A DNA stretch of 64,000 bases from Nannobrachium achirus (GCA_963921795.1 OY997649.1:28774362-28838361), one strand, 5' to 3'; positions 1-27,272 are shown, counted from the stretch's first letter. Program-made: numbers and translations. The notes: a model not told the origin generated them from the sequence alone.

Positions 1-644
1 GTTTAGACAGATATCTCGTGTTGTGTTTATAGACATTTGTGTCCCCTCTCAAATGAGCACTTGCCCTGTTGGGCAACCTGAAAGCCAACTTCACCTGCCC
101 TGACGTTTTATTTACCTGCCGGGGGCAGGTGGGCAAGCCTTAGTGTCAATGCCTGGTTACAAGCTTGCAGTGTGGCACTCGGTGCCGCACTGTGAGCTTT
201 TCAATAGTTAAAGTACCCAGGGCCCAGAATTTGGTGCGACACCCCTGGAGAACAGCGACACACACAAAAAAAAAGGGTGAAGAATGGAAGGCTGGACCGA
301 CGTGTAGCTCTCATGTTCTCCTGCTCAAAGCGCCTGACTCCAACAAAAGCACCTGTTACCTCATCTCGTCATCCTCTAGGTGTGTCCCCAAGGACAGATG
401 CACAAGAAGGTGATGAGATCAGCCCCAATCTTGTGCTTTATTACAGTACGTCTTCAGACACTTAGCCCTGTTCTTAGCCCCCAGGTCAGTGAAAGTGACT
501 CTGAAGCCTCATGTTTCTCCTCCTGGGACTATACTTATATAATTTTTAAAGGTAGGGTTGATCTCTTTCCCGAAGACCGGGGTCCCCAGGGATCTACACT
601 AGATCTTTGTGTATTTCCTTCCACGCCAATTTTCTTGACTGTAA

Positions 645-716
645 AATACCCGATCTACATGCTCACAATGCATCGCAACATGACGCTTTGTGAGTTTGTA
701 CATCGGCTATTTTCGA
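645..716. repeat. Hairpin module, diverged copy
   Basis: CCGATCTACATGCTCACAATG pairs imperfectly with TTTGTGAGTTTGTACATCGG; the right arm ends GCTATTTTCG. First of the dispersed copies in the window. Confidence 0.7.
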
Positions 717-745
717 AGCATGTTTTGCTCTCCTTTACTACAATT

Positions 746-775
746 TAGCAGACACTCTTTATCCAAAGTGACTTT
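746..775. mobile_element. Short L2-like LINE tail
   Basis: TTAGCAGACACTCTTTATCC resembles the conserved 3' end of fish L2-like LINEs (same phrase as at 19141-19180). Too short for more. Confidence 0.45.
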
Positions 776-890
776 CAGCGCTGTTCCCAAACTGTGGGTC
801 AGGACCCATTTGTGGGTTGCGGACAAATTTGTATGGGTCCCTTTGTTTTTTACCCCTACATTTAGTTTATTAATTAAACTAAATGTTTAA
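776..890. mobile_element. hAT-like MITE fragment, left end
   Basis: Begins CAGCGCTGTTCCCAAACTG followed by GTGGGTC, the usual start of one fish hAT MITE group. No matching right end; the sequence runs into a half copy of the hairpin module and then into the CA-repeat family. Confidence 0.5.
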
Positions 891-930
891 GAAGTGGTGA
901 AAATAACCGATCTACAAGCTCAAAATGCGC
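891..930. repeat. Hairpin module, left half only
   Basis: AACCGATCTACAAGCTCA without a right arm, at the joint between a hAT-like fragment and the CA-repeat family. Confidence 0.6.
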
Positions 931-1342
931 TGTATATTAGCATTTTTATGGTGTATCTACTATCTATTCTGCATCTAGCATGAGGCATATCTATTCTGCA
1001 TCTAGCATGAGGCAACATGTTTAACCAGCTCTCTGTGTGTGTGGGTGTGTGTGTGTGTGTGTGTGTGTGCAGGCGGGTGGGCGGGCTGCCAGGGGGGGGG
1101 GGGGGGGGTCGGCTGTCTGGCCCTGTTACAGATTTTGTCCAAAAATCATGCAGATCGGTACACAGTATCTCTGTAGCCATTAAACGAAACGGGTATTTCT
1201 TACATTGATGCTCCTACATATTATCATGCAAGCACCAGAAAGTTTCCATCCCTCATATACTGTGTGCACAGTGCACACCCCATAACCCACACACTGCACA
1301 TCATTTCGGAGCTCATATCTTTGAACGGGTAAGGACTAGTCT
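930..1342 (+). repeat. Dispersed family with internal GT microsatellite, copy A
   Basis: Matches the complement of 35070-35562 almost base for base outside the microsatellite: a twice-repeated TCTATTCTGCATCTAGCATG, then AACATGTTTAACCAGCTC, the GT tract, GATCGGTACACAGTATCTC, and a long tail ending TTGAACGGGTAAGGACTAGT. Here the GT tract is only about 37 bp and is followed by a G run at 1092-1108. Confidence 0.85.
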
Positions 1343-1350
1343 GTCTAAAT

Positions 1351-1743
1351 CAGTGTTTCTCAAACTTTAAAATGTCAAGGTCTCCCCTTAAATCTGACAG
1401 TGTACACATTTGTACACACAATCTAGACTCCCCTAAAGGTACCCACTGAGTCCCTGGAATCAGTGTTGCATTGCTGATTCAATGTTTGGGGGTACGCGAT
1501 CTTCATGACGTCACGTGCACGTCGCTCAACACCTAGCCTACTAGGTCTAATTGATATGCATACAGGCTTGTTTCTTTGTTAAAATACCCTGTTGTGACAA
1601 GCGAGGTGTGAACTTGGGGGGGTTTGGCATCAATGCATGTCCGTTTGCGTGGGAGGCGTGACCCCTGCTCAGAAAAGATATGGGGCGGTGGGGGCGCTCG
1701 ACCCCAATTCAACACTGCCTGGAATCCACTTTGAGAAACACTG
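1351..1743. mobile_element. hAT MITE with 8-bp TSD GTCTAAAT, hosting a nested MITE
   Basis: TIRs CAGTGTTTCTCAAAC and its complement TTTGAGAAACACTG bound the element; GTCTAAAT is repeated exactly at 1343-1350 and 1744-1751, the 8-bp duplication typical of hAT. A second hAT MITE lies inside it at 1461-1717, so its own unit is only about 130 bp. It carries no transposase. Confidence 0.9.
1461..1717. mobile_element. Nested hAT MITE with TSD CCTGGAAT
   Basis: Starts CAGTGTTG and ends CAACACTG; CCTGGAAT is repeated exactly at 1453-1460 and 1718-1725. It therefore jumped into the surrounding CAGTGTTTCTC element after that one had settled. No coding capacity. Confidence 0.9.
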
Positions 1744-2078
1744 GTCTAAATAACATACTACAGTATCTATTACATATTAACCTTTGCATGAAGCTGCATG
1801 GTTGTCAAGGCTAGGTCAAGGGCTACGGGCTGAGGTGGGGTCTGAAGAGGCGGGTATTCAGATTACGCTGGATTACGCTAGAGTTCAAGTGGTTAAACCT
1901 CTGGAATGATGGTCCTGGTGGATCTTCCTACCGAGTATAGCACCTGTTTTCAGCTGTTGACAATTATTAACTAACTAACCCATGTAGTAAACAAAGTTTA
2001 TGAGGCATGTGCTCATATCATGTACAGTTTATGTCTCTCTGAGCTCATTATGTCATTCCATGACTTATGTTTGTTGAT

Positions 2079-2570
2079 AAGCTCTCTGTCTTTCGAGCAA
2101 TCTTCGTTCCCACTCTGACCTATGGTCATGAAGTGTGGGTCATGACCGAAAGTATAAGGTCTCGGGTACAAGCGGCCGAAATGAGTTTTCTCAGAAGGGT
2201 GGCTGGTATCTCCCTTAGAGATAGGGTGAGAAGTTCAATCACCCGAGAGAGACTTAGAGTAGAACCGCTGCTCCTTCACTTGGAAAGGAGTCAGCTTAGG
2301 TGGTTCGGGCATCTAGTACGGATGCCCCCCGAGCGCCTTCCTAGGAAGGTCCTCGATGCACGTCCCACTGGGAGGAGACCCCGTGGCAGACCTAAGACCA
2401 GATGGAAGGATTATATCTTCAAACTGGCCTGGGAACGCCTCGGTATACTCCCAGAGGGAGTGGAGGAAGCTGCTCAGGATAAGGAAATCTGGAAGTCTCA
2501 GTTGGAACTGTTACCCCAGCGACCGATTCCGGATAAGCGGTTGAAGATGGATGGATGGATGGATGGATGG
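2079..2570 (+). mobile_element. Rex3/RTE-type LINE, 5'-truncated, TSD ATGTTTGTTGAT
   Basis: Last part of the reverse-transcriptase ORF: an open frame of about 160 codons with TYGHEVWVMTE, AAEMSFLRRVAG, QLRWFGHLVRMPP and RGRPKTRW, the C-terminus of fish Rex3-like (RTE clade) elements, followed by the typical GATG tail (about 2546-2570). An exact 12-bp target duplication flanks it (2067-2078 and 2571-2582). Only about 490 bp were inserted, so it was dead on arrival, but the frame is unbroken, which points to a young insertion. The family name rests on the GATG tail and remembered protein motifs. Confidence 0.85.
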
Positions 2571-2648
2571 ATGTTTGTTGATGTTTTCTTTTTTTTACAA
2601 TATGCAATCAGTGTCTTGTTTTCCTGATATACCCATGAAACAATCAAA

Positions 2649-3037
2649 TAGAGATGTGCCGATCGGCCGATAATGTCTCTATCGGCTTTGATCGGTATTG
2701 GCTTTGCCTCTATCGGCTTTGCCGATCTACAAGCTAGATCAGCTATTTTCACAATATTTATCTGTGGGACTGAATGTAACCTCAGCTTCAACTCCTACAA
2801 GTTGAATTGGATACTAAAGGACCTCAGCCTGCAATCACCTAATGTTTATACTTAATATACAATGTCAATGTTTTGTAAGAAGAATCATTAAATATATAAA
2901 TGCTGCTACAGCAACACAATAAATAGAAGAATTTATGGATTTGACGCTGTGATCGGGAATATCGATATCAGCAGATAGTGATTCCAGTTGATCGGTGATC
3001 GGTATCGGCCCCAAAAATCACAATCAAAGCATCTCTA
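2649..3037. mobile_element. hAT MITE (TAGAGATGTGCCGATCGG family)
   Basis: Ends TAGAGATGTGCCGATCGG and GCATCTCTA with GATCGGTATCGGCC near the right end. Flanks CAATCAAA (2641-2648) and CGATCAAA (3038-3045) match at 7 of 8 bases. A shortened hairpin module lies at 2721-2751. No coding capacity. Confidence 0.75.
2721..2751. repeat. Hairpin module, tip lost
   Basis: GCCGATCTACAAGCTAGATC followed by AGCTATTTTCAC: the outer parts of both arms remain, the inner part is deleted. Inside hAT MITE 2649-3037. Confidence 0.65.
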
Positions 3038-3104
3038 CGATCAAACAAACAAACAGCTAAATCGGTCTACTGCTACTGCTACTGTTGTCGAATGCGCACG
3101 TGAG

Positions 3105-3106
<2 letters not shown>

Positions 3107-3159
<53 letters not shown>

Positions 3160-3186
3160 TGGGTGTGGGTGTGTGTGGGTGTGTGC
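3107..3186. repeat. GT microsatellite
   Basis: About 80 bp of GT with a few GGGT interruptions at the right end. Confidence 0.95.
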
Positions 3187-3732
3187 TGGTGCAGGGGTTA
3201 ACCCAGCCGGACAGAGTGAGAGCAGACAGAGTTAACAGTAATCTATCACACGACAAAGAGCTATTCATAAGAGGGTTAAACTGATTAGGGAGACAGGAGG
3301 ATGGAAGAGAGAAATTTAGGGGTGAGGGAGGGGGTCGTGTCAGTGGCAGGGGGCCGGCCCCGGACTTATGATTGTATTCAAATCAAAACACATCCCACAA
3401 TGCACCTCTGCCCCTGGCTCTCTTATGCACATACGGATGGACAAAAGAAAAACAGAGCTGACGCCTCACCGTGCAGCATAATCTTGTCTTCCTCCATAGG
3501 TGCTGCTGCTATTGTATCGTAATATGATGCTGAATATACACCGCACTTTGCTGTTATGTCAGAGAGTAGCGTGGGGGAACCCCTCTCTGCAACGATCACA
3601 ATCCGTTTCCTCGCAACACAATGAAGTCTTATCGCAAAGCTTTATCGGAGCAAATCCAAACTCCAAACAACCAGCTAAAGCAGCTCAGAGTATACACGCT
3701 AAGCAATGTCAAATACACTGTCACCTCTCATA

Positions 3733-3914
3733 TCGTCGTTGTTGGGTGAAAATAGCCGATCTACAAGCACACAACGCCTCGCGGTGCGAGGCGTTGTGTG
3801 CTTGTAGATCTGCTATTTTCACTAGTTTTGTGCGACACTTTTGTAGGGCTTTAATTGACAAAAAAACATATATTTGAAACTTGGAGATACAAGGTTTCTG
3901 CCCGACAGTGGCGA
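3733..3914. mobile_element. Tc1/mariner-like MITE (TCGTCGTTGTCGGG family), copy 1
   Basis: Left end TCGTCGTTGTTGGGTGAAAA and right end GCCCGACAGTGGCGA, with TA on each side (3731-3732, 3915-3916). Internal GAAACTTGGAGATAC is shared with the copy at 14857-15122. Its centre is a complete hairpin module (3746-3822). No transposase. Confidence 0.7.
3746..3822. repeat. Hairpin module, complete (3-nt loop)
   Basis: Arms of 37 nt, GTGAAAATAGCCGATCTAC outward and CACACAACGCCTCGC inward, almost perfectly complementary around GGT. Confidence 0.9.
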
Positions 3915-4395
3915 TAATACTGAGAGTGCTTGACTGTGTTTGCTGTGTGCATTCTTAAAGTTCAACCCAAGGTGAGAAGATTCATGTGAGTAAAATAAAA
4001 CATGATGATGTAACCCGGCCTCGCTGAGTTTACATACAACTAGAGCGCGTTCATTTCAAAGGGAAATACAATCTTAAAAAAGCCTTGTCCTTTCTTATAT
4101 ATTACAGCCCCCAGGCGATGGCTATATAAAAGGAAAAACTGTTATTGAGGAACAGAAACCACGAGACAAGGCTAGCTGTCTGGCTGTGGCACCGCTCTGA
4201 ATCGCTGAGTGATTCCAAGCCTTGCCACCCACTGGGAGAGAACCTGACTCTTGCTAATATGAAGAGAGGGCACACACAGTGGGTTCCATTTTCTACCCCC
4301 GGTTGGCCAACGGACCTGTCGGAACAGGGGCCTCGTTTTCAGCTAGACTGGAGCTGTCATGTGATATCTACTGGCGGAAAAAACATTGTGGAGGA

Positions 4396-4941
4396 CAGTG
4401 TTGTTTTTGACAGCAAATTTTGATTTGGTTTTAGTCATAGTCTTTTGAATAAAATCTCATTTAGTTTTAGTCATTATTTAGTCTCCTGAAAAGTTTTAGT
4501 TTTAGTCATATTTTAGTCGACTAAATATCATGAGATTTTAGTTGACTAAATCCACAGTTGATTTAGTCAACTGAAATCTATTTTGGCAGGCCTTGATGGC
4601 ATCGTAATGACTGATTTTACACTTGGTTTGCACGCTTAAAATAGCAGATCTACAAGCTCACAACGCGTCGCGCTGCGACGCGTTGTGAGCTTGTAGATCT
4701 GCTATTTTAAGCGTGCAGCACCTGAGAGCAACCAAACATAAAATTACTTTCTTCTCCACTAGTCTCTTCCTAACGTTTTAGTCTAGTTTTTATTTTGTTG
4801 ACGAAATTGTCAATATATTTAGTCCTAGTTTTAGTCATCATTGCTTAGTTTTTATTTCGTTTTTATTTCGTTTTCGTCAGTGAAAAAAACGCAGTCGACA
4901 AACATTTTTTGTCATAGTTTTCGTCGACGAAATCAACACTG
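4396..4941. mobile_element. hAT MITE (CAGTGTTG...CAACACTG) flanked by 74-bp direct repeats
   Basis: Starts CAGTGTTGTTTTTGAC and ends TCGACGAAATCAACACTG; the body is built of TTTAGTTTTAGTC phrases. Instead of an 8-bp duplication, the flanks are two near-identical 74-75-bp copies of one sequence (4321-4395 and 4941-5014). A perfect palindromic hairpin module sits inside (4629-4717). Confidence 0.8.
4629..4717. repeat. Hairpin module, 89-bp near-perfect palindrome
   Basis: Centred at 4673 with essentially no loop. The arms read outward to inward GCACGCTTAAAATAGCAG then ATCTACAAGCTCACAACGC. The most perfect copy in the window. Confidence 0.92.
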
Positions 4942-5833
4942 GAACAGGGGTCTCGTTTTCAGCTAGACTGGAGCTGTCATGTGATATCTACTGGCGGAAA
5001 AACATTGTGGAGGATAGACACGGGAATGGAGCAGCAGCAGCTATTGTTTTTGCCTCCCTTGTGCTCCCATAGAGAGTCTAATAGTGGTAGTGGGTCTGGA
5101 GGAGTGCAGTAGTGGACGGTATGCTAATGCACGGTGGGGGACTGGGAGGGTGAATGCTTCTGCTTGGAGGGTTACGGCTCACTTGGGTCACAAAGGTCGC
5201 TCTCTCATTGGTTGTAGACGGTGGATTATCGATTCAAACACGCCGGCTAACCTCTCTGTAACCTTTCATTGAATTCCGCGTGGAAGGAAACTGCGGCGTT
5301 TTGTTTTAACATTTTGGTCAGTCGCTTGTCAACTTCAGTGGTCCTTCGTTGTCTTTCGCGATATCTGCGTGAATGAAGGAAGAAATGTTTTAGCGCGTTC
5401 AGTGAGAGTATCTGTTTTGGGATTCCAGTGTACGTACAGAGTTGCATGTTGATTTGCACGTTCAAATTAAAACGAAAGCATTTGTCATTCCATGTCAAGG
5501 CCTTTGTCTGTCAACACACTCAAATGAAAGCAGGGTCCTCTCTTTCTCCCCCTCTCCTTTATCTCGCTCTCTCTCCTTCTGCCTCTTGCTGCTTGTTGGA
5601 TTTGTCACAAGCCATTCGCCCTTTATTTGAATCAAAACATGTCTTTTTTTCCCCCCTCCGCTTGTAATTTTTCAAATTCGTGGCAATACATACCCCACCC
5701 CCTGTGTGATCGACCCTCCCCTACCCATGTTTGGCCCTGTTGGGTTTCTACGGCAACTGAATTCAAATCTAAACCCTCAGCCCAGGTCTTTTTTTTTCTT
5801 GGTCTCATCTCTATGGTAACCTGAGAGAATGAA

Positions 5834-5891
5834 GAGTGTGTGTGTGTGTGAGTGTGAGTGTGTGTGTGTGTGTGTGTGTGGGGGGGGGGGC
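5834..5891. repeat. GT microsatellite with G run
   Basis: Interrupted GT repeats followed by a run of ten G. Confidence 0.9.
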
Positions 5892-6409
5892 TGTTCTCTT
5901 TGTAGTGATGGACAGGAGGAGGGAGGGAGAGGGAAAGGGTTAAGAGTTTGATGATGAAACTTGAATTCCCCCGTGGAGTAGCCAAGGGGGCGGGGCCACT
6001 CGTGGGATTTTGAAAATCAACATGTTTGGACTGGAGTCCCAACCACGTGCTTCTGGAGTCTGGACCCACACGGCTCAGCGACGCACTGGTCACTCGTGTT
6101 TGATTCCTGGAATCATTCCAACAGGTGCTGTCGGCCGTAATGAGCTTAAAGTATCCTACAGTATTACCACATGATGATTAGCTGTGTGTATGAGAGAGAG
6201 TATGTGTGGGAGTGGGTGTGTAGTGCTGCACGTGAAAGTGTTTTTCTCCTGGTTAACCCCGTGGTGAACCCCCGACTCTACGAATGCCTTCTAAATCCGT
6301 GGTTCTCACACTTTAAAAAAAACTTTAAAAAAATGTGCAACAATAGCAGATGTAAAAGCTTACAGCGCCGCGGCACGAAGTCTAAAATCTAAAATGACTG
6401 AAAGCATCT

Positions 6410-6460
6410 GAAAATAGACGATCCTCAAGCACACAACGCCTCGCATTGTCAGCTATTTCC
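6410..6460. repeat. Hairpin module, damaged copy
   Basis: GAAAATAGACGATCCTCAAG then CACACAACGCCTCGC, with only a short remnant of the right arm (CAGCTATTTCC). A further weak half (AATAGCAGATGTAAAAGC) lies at about 6343-6361. Confidence 0.55.
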
Positions 6461-7898
6461 TCTATTTTTTTAAATGTTAACACCTTTTTAAATGTTTTGA
6501 AAATGTTTGAAATGTTCTTCTATGGTTCTTCTATGATGTCATGCACCAAAATAGGGACTCCAGATTGAAAGTCGTTAAATATAATCCCAGTTTGGAGTCC
6601 TCTAAAAACTAAGGGTAAAGGTCAGTTTTTTTTACGCAGGGGTCAACTTTGACACAGTCAGTTAAATGACCACTCAGGGGTGTAGGAAATGGGCTGAGCG
6701 CTCCAGGAGAGGCCCTCATAAGCCTCTATACAGAGATAAGAGCAAATGCCTGGAGTTTTCCCCACACCTGTTATCATCAACGTAGCACATTTCCTCTATC
6801 GGTGCCCCGCCCAGTTGTTTAAATGATGCTGACCTGGAATCTCTCTTTTTTTATGGAAGCTCAAACTGAACACCGCCCATCAAAGGCTGGGTCAGTCGTT
6901 GAGGCCAGTCAATCATTAAAGCCATCTATTAAGCACAGCAACAGGCCCAGCCAGGAATGCAGGGTTAATTGTTAGCCATTGTTGTGCTTCTCTAACCACA
7001 GTGTGGTGTTTTCAGCCGGTCTCATACATACCTCTCAAGGCTCAGGTCCAGTCTCTCTTGTCTGAAGGGGAAGTAAAGCCTGAATATACTTTGTTGTACG
7101 GCGGCGTATAAAACACCCAGACAGCCTTTTGTGTTTCCTGTGATATTGTTGCAGAATAAGTTCAAAGGTTGAAGTGATCAGTATAATTATTTTCCCCCCG
7201 GTGACCTCAGCTAGGTGCTGAACTTCAGGACTGTGACGCAATTATATTTCACACTTCATGGTTTTACAAATATGTCTCAAAACATTTTCCACACTTTGAG
7301 TCCAGATAGATAAAGTTTAGTTTTCTCACTACCATTATTGAGCTCCCTCAAGCTCTATCTATGCTATGTGTTTGCAGCAAGCAGTAAGAACTAGAAATTG
7401 ATTAGAAACAGGATTAATTTCATGTATGTTTTTTTCTCTGTGAGGTTGGTACATTACCATGAATTAATAGCTGATGAATTGAGAAACATTCACAAATTAT
7501 TTACAAATCTGTACAAAAGCGTAACGACACACGCGTATAAAAACTATGCTATTGGTGGCACACCGGAAATCTCCCTGCGGTTACTTTGTTTTCTCTCAAA
7601 ATGAGTCTATTATGAGCACCGTTCAGGGCGTGAGTTTGCACCCTTTTTGCATCCTCTCTATGATTTCAAAGCTGGAGATTGAAGTAGGAAAAAGAGTTCA
7701 TTGAGGAAACTGAATAAAAGAAAGGGGGGGCGGGGGGGTTTGGTAGGGAAGGGTAACTCCAGTGCCCTGAAAACCAGGCTGCAGTCACCAGGCAACCAAC
7801 GTATCAAGTTTCAAAGCCTGACAAGGAGTTGTAAGAAGTATAGAGAGAGAGGGTGAGGAGGAGAGGGTGCGGTGTAAAGACTAATTCATACAGTACTT

Positions 7899-8165
7899 CA
7901 GTGTTTCTCAACCCAGATGATAAACTTAATGTGCAACACTGTTTTCTCACTCAACAGTAAACAAACCAACATAAAGTTTAAGTGTATAGAGAGTATCTGC
8001 ACATTTAAGGACTTTTTTAACAGCTCTAAAATGACAAATTAAACATTGGCCTAATTGTCAAATATTAGAGGCAGACATTGTGAAAATAGACGATCTACAT
8101 GCTCACAACCCAGTTAAAATATGATTATTTTGGGGGTCGCGGCTTGAAAAGGTTGAGAATCACTG
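7899..8165. mobile_element. hAT MITE with TSD CAGTACTT
   Basis: TIRs CAGTGTTTCTCAACC and GGTTGAGAATCACTG; exact 8-bp duplication at 7891-7898 and 8166-8173. Contains half a hairpin module. No coding capacity. A related partial copy lies at 30715-30896. Confidence 0.9.
8080..8109. repeat. Hairpin module, left half only
   Basis: TGAAAATAGACGATCTACAT then GCTCACAAC, inside hAT MITE 7899-8165. The related element at 30.7 kb has the whole hairpin at the same place. Confidence 0.7.
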
Positions 8166-8281
8166 CAGTACTTCACCGGCGGTGTCGCTCAACAACAGTA
8201 ACGCATTTTCAAGTGAAAAATCTGTGATATCCGGCAAGCAACACTCTCGTACAACAAAGTATGACTTTGTTTTTAGTTCGC

Positions 8282-8314
<33 letters not shown>

Positions 8315-8345
8315 TGTGTGCACATAAGTGTGCACGCGTGCGTGT
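8282..8345. repeat. GT microsatellite
   Basis: GT repeats with TTGT, CACGCGTGCG and other breaks. Confidence 0.9.
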
Positions 8346-9054
8346 GTTTGTCCTTGTGCATGTGTTTAAGCAGCATACTGCGTATCTGCCAATGTGCCAA
8401 GGTGTTTTTGCCAACTGTCCTCTGATAAACAAAAGCAGATGGTTCGTTTTGTGACGCATCTCTCTTTTCCCACAGGAATGCTTCCTTAGGTGAAGACTTC
8501 TCAGAAATATGTATAAATAGCTGTCATACACAGTTTGTTTTTGGGGGAATGTTAGTCAGTACAAAGTTTTCCTCAAGCATTCCTATGGTGGTCCGTTACG
8601 TCTGCGCCTGTAAACAACCGAACGCCTGAAAATGATAGGACGAGCTCTTCAGCTGTCATCTTACACATCATTACCGCTGCCACCAGTGATTGATATGTTT
8701 GTACTTTTCCAACCCAAGGTCACTGGCTTCTCATCCTTTTAATTGCGCACTTTAATTGCCGCGTTCCACATGCGATAGCGTTCTGCAAAAGCCCAAAACC
8801 AGTGCTTAACTCTTCCCCACGCGGAATTAATGCGACATATTGTGGTTGAATATTTGCTACTGACATTGCCGCAGCATACGCCCTGGAACACAGGGCTGTG
8901 TGCTTCATGGCAATAAAGGCCAGCTGTGACGTTTGACTTTGACTGTGGCCTTTTGTGTCACACTGTGGATGCCTGTGTCCTAAGCATGGTCAGCCTTCTG
9001 CCTGCTTGTGCTGACTCTGCCTGTCTGTCTGTCTGGCTGGCTGTGTGTGTGTGC

Positions 9055-9240
9055 AGCAGTGGTGGAAAAAGTACTCACATGTTTACTGTAAGTAAACGTA
9101 TCAATACTGCAATATAGAAATACTCTGTTACAACTACAAGTAGAAGTCCGGAATTCAAAATGTACTCGGGTAAAAGTACGAAAGTGTTGGCATCAAAATG
9201 TATTTATAAAGTGCCAAAAGTAAAAGTACAAAATGTTTGA
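9055..9240. mobile_element. hAT MITE left end (CAGTGGTGGAAAAAGTACTC)
   Basis: The start is the common fish hAT MITE end; the body is full of AAAAGTAC phrases. No right TIR; it ends in a half hairpin module. Confidence 0.6.
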
Positions 9241-9371
9241 AAATAGCAGATCAACAAGCTCAACAACTCTGTACTTAGTCTGCTCTTTTTCCCCTCTACA
9301 CCAAACCTGTTTGCCGAAAATAGCCGATCTACAGCGCAAGGCGTTGTGAGCTTGTAGATCTGCTATTTTTG
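9239..9371. repeat. Hairpin module, a half copy and a nearly complete copy close together
   Basis: GAAAATAGCAGATCAACAAG at 9239 has no right arm. At 9315-9371 CGAAAATAGCCGATCTACAG is paired with CTTGTAGATCTGCTATTTTT, with part of the left arm lost. Confidence 0.75.
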
Positions 9372-9495
9372 GTTGCAGTTCTCAGAATATGGACACTAGG
9401 GTTCAAGTGGTTAATATAAAAAGGATTGGAAGATTTGGAGGACCCCCTGTAGTTACCCCCTAGGGGTCCCGGAGCCCCTGTTGAAGACCCCTGCT
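9270..9495 (-). mobile_element. hAT-like MITE piece (CAGGGGTCTTCAAC family)
   Basis: On the minus strand it begins CAGGGGTCTTCAACAGGGG and passes CCTAGGGGGTAACTACAGGG and GAACCCTAGTGTCCATATTC. Same family and order as 45018-45340. Contains a hairpin module. Confidence 0.7.
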
Positions 9496-9529
9496 TTACA
9501 ACACTGTGTGTGTGTGCTGCTGACCCTGA

Positions 9530-9531
<2 letters not shown>

Positions 9532-9590
<59 letters not shown>
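9532..9590. repeat. CT microsatellite serving as polypyrimidine tract
   Basis: About 29 CT units end 8 bases before the acceptor AG of the igsf9a exon that starts at 9600, so the microsatellite forms the polypyrimidine tract of that intron. Confidence 0.9.
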
Positions 9591-9591
<1 letters not shown>

Positions 9592-9599
9592 CAATGCAG

Positions 9600-26291
<16,692 letters not shown>

Positions 26292-26989
26292 CAGCGTATC
26301 TTGGTCCGTTTACACTGCATGTGTCCTCTCATCTTTTCGCCCTCTCTCTCTCACTGTCTGCCTGCTTGTTTTGTTGCCTGCCACTGTTGCTGCCTGCTAC
26401 CATGTCATCTAAATGTGGAGTGGACTTTGATACTGTCTGTTAAAGCTGATTAAATCATGATGTCAAATTGTCCAGTTAAAAATGATTATAGGCTACCTTC
26501 CCGGGCAGTGTTTTCTAATGGTGTTCTGCTCTCTGTCTTTCCTTGTGCAGGTGTTTCTAAGAATGGAACCAAATAGTTATTTCAAATGCACAGAAGACGA
26601 CAGCGCTGCGGTCCTGGACACAGAGGTCCACCCCACTGGAGCTTTGTTATATATTTTGACCCGTCGTTTTACGTTGTCTTTTACAAAAGTTTCAACTTCA
26701 TTTGATCTGTTACAACAGACTGAAGCATAACATGTTTTTTGGACATCTCTTAAGATAATATTTTACTTGGCTGGAACCCTTATGTGAAACGATTAATTAA
26801 TATAATTGTATTTGGTGGCATTTGGTATGCCTTGACAATCAACCTCAGAGGCCCCCCTTTTGAAAAGGACAAACTGCTCACCATTGTCTAAAATCAGTTT
26901 ACACCCAAAAGCATGACAAAACAGAGGTGTAATTTCAGAAAGAAACGGGGTGGCAAAAAATAAGTTACCACTTAAGCCCCATTTCTAAA

Positions 26990-27058
26990 ATAGCGGAAAT
27001 AGTGAATCTACAACCTCTCAACGCGTCACCAAGCGATGCGTTGAGAGCTTGTAGATGG
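26990..27058. repeat. Hairpin module, diverged
   Basis: GTGAATCTACAACCTCTCAA with TTGAGAGCTTGTAGATGG; in the probable igsf9a 3' UTR. Confidence 0.65.
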
Positions 27059-27272
27059 TTAATACATTAATGATACAATAGGCATAAAATAACTGAATTT
27101 GAGGTTAAATGTGAACACTAGGGGGTGGCCGTTGCCATCCCCTGATGACAAAAGTATGCCCAAGGCTTACTTTCAAGCTATATGATGCCATAATGGCTAC
27201 GGTGATTCTTTCAAATCTGTCATTGTCCACTGTTGTTTTCGAAGAAGTAGGTCAAACATAGAGGTCTTGCTA

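Larger units (their letters stand above)
4321..5014 (+). repeat. 74-bp direct duplication on both sides of a hAT MITE
   Basis: GGAACAGGGGCCTCGTTTTC at 4321 and GGAACAGGGGTCTCGTTTTC at 4941 begin two copies that run to GTGGAGGA at 4395 and 5014, with about two differences. The repeats abut the transposon exactly. Confidence 0.9.
5015..7898. other. Upstream intronic stretch without recognised exon
   Basis: No exon of igsf9a or any other gene is recognised. Apart from the GT tract and hairpin remnants near 6343-6460 I see no defined element. Confidence 0.5.

Noticed and set aside
26482-26730. Additional igsf9a coding exon after 26291
   Set aside because: The stop at 26289 closes a tail that ends like the family; the later frame has an acceptor but no conserved residues.
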